A stretch of 64,000 nucleotides of DNA from contig VZTI01005209.1 in assembly GCA_013397865.1 (NCBI GenBank), positions 86,261-150,260 on the forward strand. Direction: 5' to 3'. Shown here one piece after another: positions 58,973 to 64,000 of this stretch. Source of the DNA: Struthidea cinerea (taxonomy: Eukaryota; Chordata; Aves; Passeriformes; Corcoracidae). The position numbers and the translations under genes are program-made. Within the stretch, counting starts at the first letter, position 1. Each line of letters begins with the position of its first letter. Below the pieces are notes generated by a model. It ran no database searches, had not been told where the DNA came from, and worked only from the letters and a program-made list of their open reading frames with translations.

Positions 58973-59530
58973 CTTTCCCCGCTGCCTCTTTCCCCGGAGG
59001 GGACGGGGCCGGGCAGGGCAGCCGGGCCGGGGCTGTGGGTGCCCGGAGCTCTCCCCGGCCCCCGCCCGCTCCGGGCCCCGAGCAGGGCTGGGGGGGCCCC
59101 GCACGAAACACCGAGGGAAGAGCAGACACAAGGCAAAGGGGGAAGTGCCCAGCTGCATGAGGAATCCTTCCAGAGGCAGCACGAACAATGAACAGCTTCG
59201 CGGTGTGACAAGGCTGCCTGAGCCCCCGGGCCAGCCCTGCGGGGCGAGGGGAGCCTCCCGCAGGTGCTCCCAGCTCTTCCCACCACGGCTCTGGGGCTGG
59301 CTTGCAAACCAAAAATCCATCCCGCTTCCTTCAGCGACAGCGGGGAACGTGGAGAGCTCAGGCAGGGAGAAGTTGGGATCCACCAGTACAGCAAGTTTTT
59401 AATTAGTCATGAGTAGCCACACTAGAAATCCCAAAAGCACTTTGATTGGAGAGAAAAGGCTTTTAACCACTGCAGGCATTATCTGGGGTAGAACGGATAA
59501 ATCTTGACCGTTAAGTCAGTGTGTTTTCCT

Positions 59531-59595
59531 TATTATACTTATTATACTTATTATACTTATTTCCTTATTATACTTATTATACTTATTATACTACA
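59531..59595. repeat. TTATTATAC tandem repeat
   Basis: Six to seven copies of a 9-bp AT-rich unit (ACTTATTAT), interrupted once by TTTCC. Confidence 0.93.
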
Positions 59596-59886
59596 CATCA
59601 AGCAAATAAATTTTCCTTCAAGACCATTCCATTGTATCACAAACAAGTGTTACAAACCCAAACACAGCGATACCCAGCGCTCAGAGGGGACATCCAGCAC
59701 AGCGGGGAACATCGACAGTGACACTGAGAACAAGCACAGCAGCCCTGAGAGCAAACAAATCAATGCTGTGACCAGTGACTACTGCCCCGATCTAATGAAC
59801 GCTTATAACTTAGTTTAACGCTCCCTGGTCAAATCTCATGGTATCTCAACCCTTTGTGCCTCGCATTGGGTAAAACCTGGATGGTT

Positions 59887-59950
59887 ACAGCAATGGGATG
59901 AGCTTTAAGGACCCTCCCAACCCAAACCATCTCTTGATTCCATGATCCCA
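59887..59950 (+). mobile_element. CR1 3' tip
   Basis: GGGATGAGCTTTAAGGACCC through AACCATCTCTTGATTCCATG. Confidence 0.8.
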
Positions 59951-61979
59951 TCCCAGGGAGTGTGGGAAAGCTGAGGGGCCCCAGGCCTCACCAGAAGCCC
60001 AGCCCGCAGCCCCTCACTGGGCAGCGGGGCCTCCAAGCTGGGTGAGCTGGGCTGGAACCACCAACAGGGGAAAACGAGAGCCAGAAACATGAGGGAAGGA
60101 GATAGAAAAGACACTTTCTGCAGCTTAAAGTGACTCTTCTTAGGAGTCCCTGTTTGCACATGACCTGGTCAAGGTCGAATGACCACAGCACCAGTGCAAT
60201 AGCTCAGACCCCAGGATCTCTACTGGATTTAAGGAAAGCCAAGACTCCACACCCTGCTGCTGCCCTGTGTGTTTGAGGAAACCTATTTATCCTCCAGACA
60301 TTCTCTCAAGCCTTTCCCAACTCTCTCTCCTCAGGCACTGCCTCTGCTCCACAGATGAAATCCATTGAACCCTCATCTCTATTCCGCACCAGCAGTGAAT
60401 AACAAATCCCTGATCACGTGTGCCTGGAAATAACTGTGGGTCTGCACAGACCTGCAGAGATATTCAAAAATCTACCAAGATGTCATTCTCCATTAGAATA
60501 ATTTCTACAGAACTCTACTCAATTCCTGAGACCTTTGGGGGTTTATCTGGGCATGGCGCATTTGACTGTAATTGGCAAAGGAAAATCAGGAATTACCTTT
60601 CCAGGTTAAATGATTGGTAGAAATGGATTAGCATTTTGCCACTAACATGAGCCGTCACTCAATGCTCTGGGGACGAGGAGGCTCCCTTCTCCTTTGCATG
60701 CAGGTACATGCCCCTGGCCCACTGTGGGCAAATAGAGACAGGATCCCAGGAGTGATTTCATTTGGATTTCTGAAGTATTGGCTAATATTTGTCTGCTTTT
60801 ACCGTAAAATATATTCATACAAATGCTGTTATGTGTCTTAAAATTGTTCAGTCCTGTTGGAGTCTCACTCCCAGAGTGGTTGGATGGGTTTGAATCCTAC
60901 ATCCCAGTCAACTGGGATGTGTAAAACTTTCAGGACTTGCTTTTAAAATTATTTTTCCATTTAAGCTGAGCCTCTGTTCCTGATCATACATGAAGAGCTG
61001 CAGCACAGAAGGTGACAAGCTGAGAACACATGCTTTAAGGGAAAATGTTAAAGATCATTATTTAAAGGCCTTCACTTGTTAACATTCATTTGCTGATGCT
61101 ACTTTGAATTCAAGCCATCTGCAATAAAAAGTAATATTTTAGAGATGCATTTTAGGAAAAAAAAAAGAGTGAAGCAAAGTTTTACTCTTCATGTAAACTG
61201 ACAGTGCACTGGGAAACTTGGTGAAACTTCACCACGTGGGAGGTGTTGACAACTGAGCATATAGCAAGGGAAGGATTTACAGGCACACAGTTCCACAAAT
61301 ATATCCCAGACTGGTATTTGTCAAGACAAGCCATGAGCCTTCAGCACGTTCTTTAAAGCCTTATTCAAGTGGGATGTTATTTTCTCCATCAGGGCCCTGG
61401 TGACAAACACACCTTCCTCTGGTCAGGCCATTCTTGTGGCCTTGTACTGGTGCCACTGGCCTTTTAAACACCTTTACAAACACTAAATTTCCTACCAGTC
61501 TGCTGTTTGCAGGTGAGGAACAAGGGGTTGTGAGTCAGAGAGCTGCCAAGAGCCAACACAAACCAGACAGAAATTTCACTGCAAAGTAAAGTAATCCACC
61601 AGTCCCTGAGAAACTTTCAGTTTCTGAGCGTATGTTAAGCACCCAGCAAGTCCTTACGCAGAAAGGTGGCAGGTTAAGGATGCTGCATGTCAGCTGAGAG
61701 CCCAGGCTGACAGCTGTGAGTCTCTCCTGCCAGGAAATTATTATTTTGTACTAGATACATTGCTCTGGATGCATCACAATGTGAGAAATAGCAGGCAAAA
61801 TCAGCCTGACTCCAATGTGTTTTCTAATTTCTGTCTGCATTTTTAACGGTGTCCGTAGAGACATCCCATGAACTGAAGGGAAAAGGAATCTGGATGAGAT
61901 AAATTACATTTAAAATGACTGAGGGAGCAAGCAGCTGGGAAAGAAAAATGAAAGAAGTTTCTTTTTTTAGGTTAAATAG

Positions 61980-62133
61980 CACAGAATAGAATCAAAAGCC
62001 CAGACTGGTTTGGGTTGTGAGGACCTTAAAGCTCATCCCATTCTACCCCCTACCATGGACAGGGACACCTGCCACTGTGCCAGGTTGCTCTGAGCCCTGT
62101 CCAGCCTGGCCTTGGTCACTGCCAGGGATGGGG
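61980..62133 (-). mobile_element. CR1 LINE 3' fragment
   Basis: CCCAGACTGGTTTGGGTTGT through CTGGCCTTGGTCACTGCCAG. Confidence 0.9.
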
Positions 62134-62652
62134 AGCCTGATTTCCCGATGAGAACAGGATTGTCATGGGAAGCAGTTCTGAGACACGCAGTGCATGGAGT
62201 TCAGCAAACAGGAAATGCCCGAATCAGTTCCTCGGTGAGCATAGGGACAGATTATTTGTCACAGCAATTCATCAGGGCGTGGATCACCCCAAACACCAAC
62301 ATTTACAGCTGCAGAGGAGATTCAGCAGCAATCACTGACCCTGGCATTTCAACTGCATCACACATGACAGAGACTCCATAAAATCCTGAGGAATAAACGG
62401 AGCAGGAAGGTGCAGCTGGGCCCCAGTGCCAGGCAGAGCCATCCCCTTCCTGGCATCCGAGAGCAAAGCTTTGCAAATCAGAGCCATGGTTATAACCACG
62501 TCGAAGGGAAAAGGGGGGGAAACAACCTCAAACACAGAATGCCAAACAACACATTTGAAAATGGAGCCTACAAAGCTTTCAGGCAGCAGATGGGTCACAT
62601 GCAACAAATCTGTCTGTCTATCACACATGATGTCCGTATTTATAGATACATA

Positions 62653-62760
62653 ACACAGGTAGGCACTGATTAATAAGCACAGGTAGGCACTAATTAAGGA
62701 GCATAGGTAGGCGCTAATTAGGGAGCACAGGTAGACACTCATTAAGGAGCACAGGTAGGC
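62653..62760. repeat. 24-bp tandem repeat, about 4.5 copies
   Basis: Unit GCACAGGTAGGCACTAATTA + AGGA in exact 24-bp register from 62653; copies differ at one to four positions. Confidence 0.93.
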
Positions 62761-63059
62761 AGAAACCTCCCTCCCTCATGCCGCACACCGAGGGAGCACC
62801 GGTCCCTGCCTGCAGTGCACTTCAGATAAAACCTGTAGGCTGCTCAAGCAGACACATTTAAAGCGATTTTTATGATTCACACTGCAAAAGGCTAAAAAAA
62901 ATAAGCATATGCTTCTGTTTTCCCTCTCTGTCCTCTAAACAGTGGGATCAGAGGAGGAGTGATGCATCGATTGGTCCAGGGAAGCTCTGAGAGGACAGAG
63001 AAGGAAAATAAAATAAAAAATACTAAAAATCCCCCAAGCGTAGAGTAAAATGTGCTCAC

Positions 63060-63330
63060 CACGTACCCCCGAGCGCGGATCCGAGCAGGCGGAGGAGCTA
63101 AGCACAGGTTTCCCCGGCAGGCTGCGGGCTCCGGGCGCTCCGGGGCGGCGGGATGAGCTCGGTGCCGGCAGCCTCAGCCATTGCGGAGTCACTGCAGCTC
63201 CGGCAGCACGTCAGCACCGCTCCTGGCTCCAGAGCCCTCCCTTCCCGAGCCACGGCGAGGATGCTGCTGGAAACCCGCTCCTCCAGCGCTCAGGGCCCGC
63301 GCTCCGCGAGGTGCCTGCAAGGATCGGCAT
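63060..63330 (-). promoter_or_regulatory. JAKMIP3: Candidate JAKMIP3 first (non-coding) exon and promoter
   Basis: CpG-rich region ending in a good minus-strand donor (ACGTG|GTGAGC, exon end 63060). It is the outermost CpG-rich region upstream of the coding exons on this strand. A 27-codon frame, MAEAAGTELIPPPRSARSPQ onward, starts at ATG 63181 with G at -3 and stops with TAG at 63098; in a leader it would be a uORF. The start site cannot be placed from sequence alone, and a divergent or separate transcript is possible. Confidence 0.4.
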
Positions 63331-63509
63331 TCCCAGCTGAACGAGGCAGCCAAAGCTCTGCACCCAGCACAGCTGGAATCCGCACGGAGCTGCTCCTCGA
63401 GCAGGGCTGCAGGGCTGGAACGGGCAGGGAGGGATTGAAGGGTATTTGGACTTAAAAACAGCTACCAGCCTTGGCACTCGCTCCTAGCAAAGGGGATGGG
63501 ATCGAGTTG

Positions 63510-63970
63510 TAGAATCATGGAATCACAGGCTGTTCTGGGTTGCAAGGGACCTTGCAGCCCACCCAGTGCCACCCCTGCCATGGGCCGGGCCACCTCCCCC
63601 TGTCCCCGGCTGCTCCCCGCCCCACTGTCCCGCCTGGCCTTGGACCCTGCCAGGGATCCAGGGGCAGCCACAGCTGCTCTGGGCACCCTGTGCCAGGGCC
63701 TGCCCACCCTCCCAGGGAACAATTCCTTCCCAATACCCCATCCAGCCCTGCCCTCTGGCAGTGGGAAGCCATTCCCTGTGTCCTGTCCCTCCATCCCTTG
63801 TCCCCAGTCCCTCTCCAGCTCTCCTGGAGCCCCTTTAGGCCCTGCAAGGGGCTCGGAGCTCTCCCTGGATCCTTCACCTCTCCAGGTGAGCACCCCCAGC
63901 TCTCCCAGCCTGACTCCAGGGCAGAGGGGCTCCTCTGGACTCACTTCAGCAGGTCCATGTTCTATGGAAA
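63510..63970 (-). mobile_element. CR1 LINE fragment
   Basis: AGAATCATGGAATCACAGGC through CCTGGAGCCCCTTTAGGCCC and on to CTCTCCCAGCCTGACTCCAG; about 460 bp. Confidence 0.93.
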
Positions 63971-64000
63971 TCCACACCTGTGGAAGAGCAGGGCCAGGCA

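Larger units (their letters stand above)
40901..63060 (-). other. JAKMIP3: Probable JAKMIP3 5' UTR intron (about 22 kb)
   Basis: No coding gene was recognised on either strand. It contains CR1 fragments (near 41.0, 44.5, 45.6, 47.5, 48.3, 49.5, 50.8, 55.0, 55.7, 56.0, 57.7, 58.9, 59.9 and 62.0 kb), CpG islands at 48950-49150, 51640-52110 and 58970-59110, the 59-copy minisatellite at 52621-53505, and small tandem repeats at 59531-59595 and 62653-62760. Its status as one intron assumes a first exon at about 63.1 kb. Confidence 0.45.

Noticed and set aside
58970..59110. Promoter at a small CpG block
   Set aside because: Only about 140 bp, abutting a GC-rich CR1 end, with no nearby donor or coding exon.
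3595..63877. Recurring peptide family (PGIQGQPQLLWAPCAR… and reverse frames)
   Set aside because: These are translations of CR1 LINE 3' ends on either strand, not a gene family.

Overview
This is a bird nuclear genome segment. Most of it is one intron-rich gene, JAKMIP3 (Janus kinase and microtubule-interacting protein 3, also called NECC2), transcribed on the minus strand from right to left. The evidence for a bird is about 31 CR1 LINE 3' fragments (the 'GGTTGGAAGGGACC' family with ATTCTGTG-type ends), short introns, GC-rich islands and a vertebrate long coiled-coil gene. The CR1 subfamilies look passerine-like, but that is inference. There are no bacterial genes, CRISPR arrays, tRNAs or viral genes.

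Layout, left to right. 1-480: CpG-rich island holding the minus-strand first coding exon of a long (type A) CRMP/DPYSL isoform, most likely DPYSL4 by gene order; it runs off the left edge. About 560-2204: probable 3' terminal exon of JAKMIP3, with a polyadenylation signal at 581-586 and a 73-codon phase-0 reading frame directly after its splice acceptor. 2205-13945: 11.7-kb intron inside the 3' UTR. 13946-40900: 21 coding exons. 40901-63060: long 5' UTR intron with CR1 copies, a CpG island at 51.6-52.1 kb and a very homogeneous 15-bp minisatellite of 59 copies at 52.6-53.5 kb. 63061-63400: CpG-rich candidate first exon or promoter. 63510-63970: another CR1.

The joined exons give an 844-residue protein, the length I remember for human JAKMIP3. 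Every coding intron is in phase 0 and every internal exon is a multiple of 3. The protein is almost entirely coiled coil, with an acidic Ser/Thr-rich linker in the middle and a 16-residue hydrophobic C-terminal tail. JAKMIP3 and the DPYSL exon lie head to tail on the same strand, about 330 bp apart, matching the human 10q26 order JAKMIP3-DPYSL4.

I found no wholly new biological system. The points most worth checking are the alternative C-terminal exon, the start-stop uORF in the JAKMIP3 leader, the 59-copy minisatellite, the tight JAKMIP3/DPYSL4 spacing, and protein-like frames in the presumed 3' UTR.
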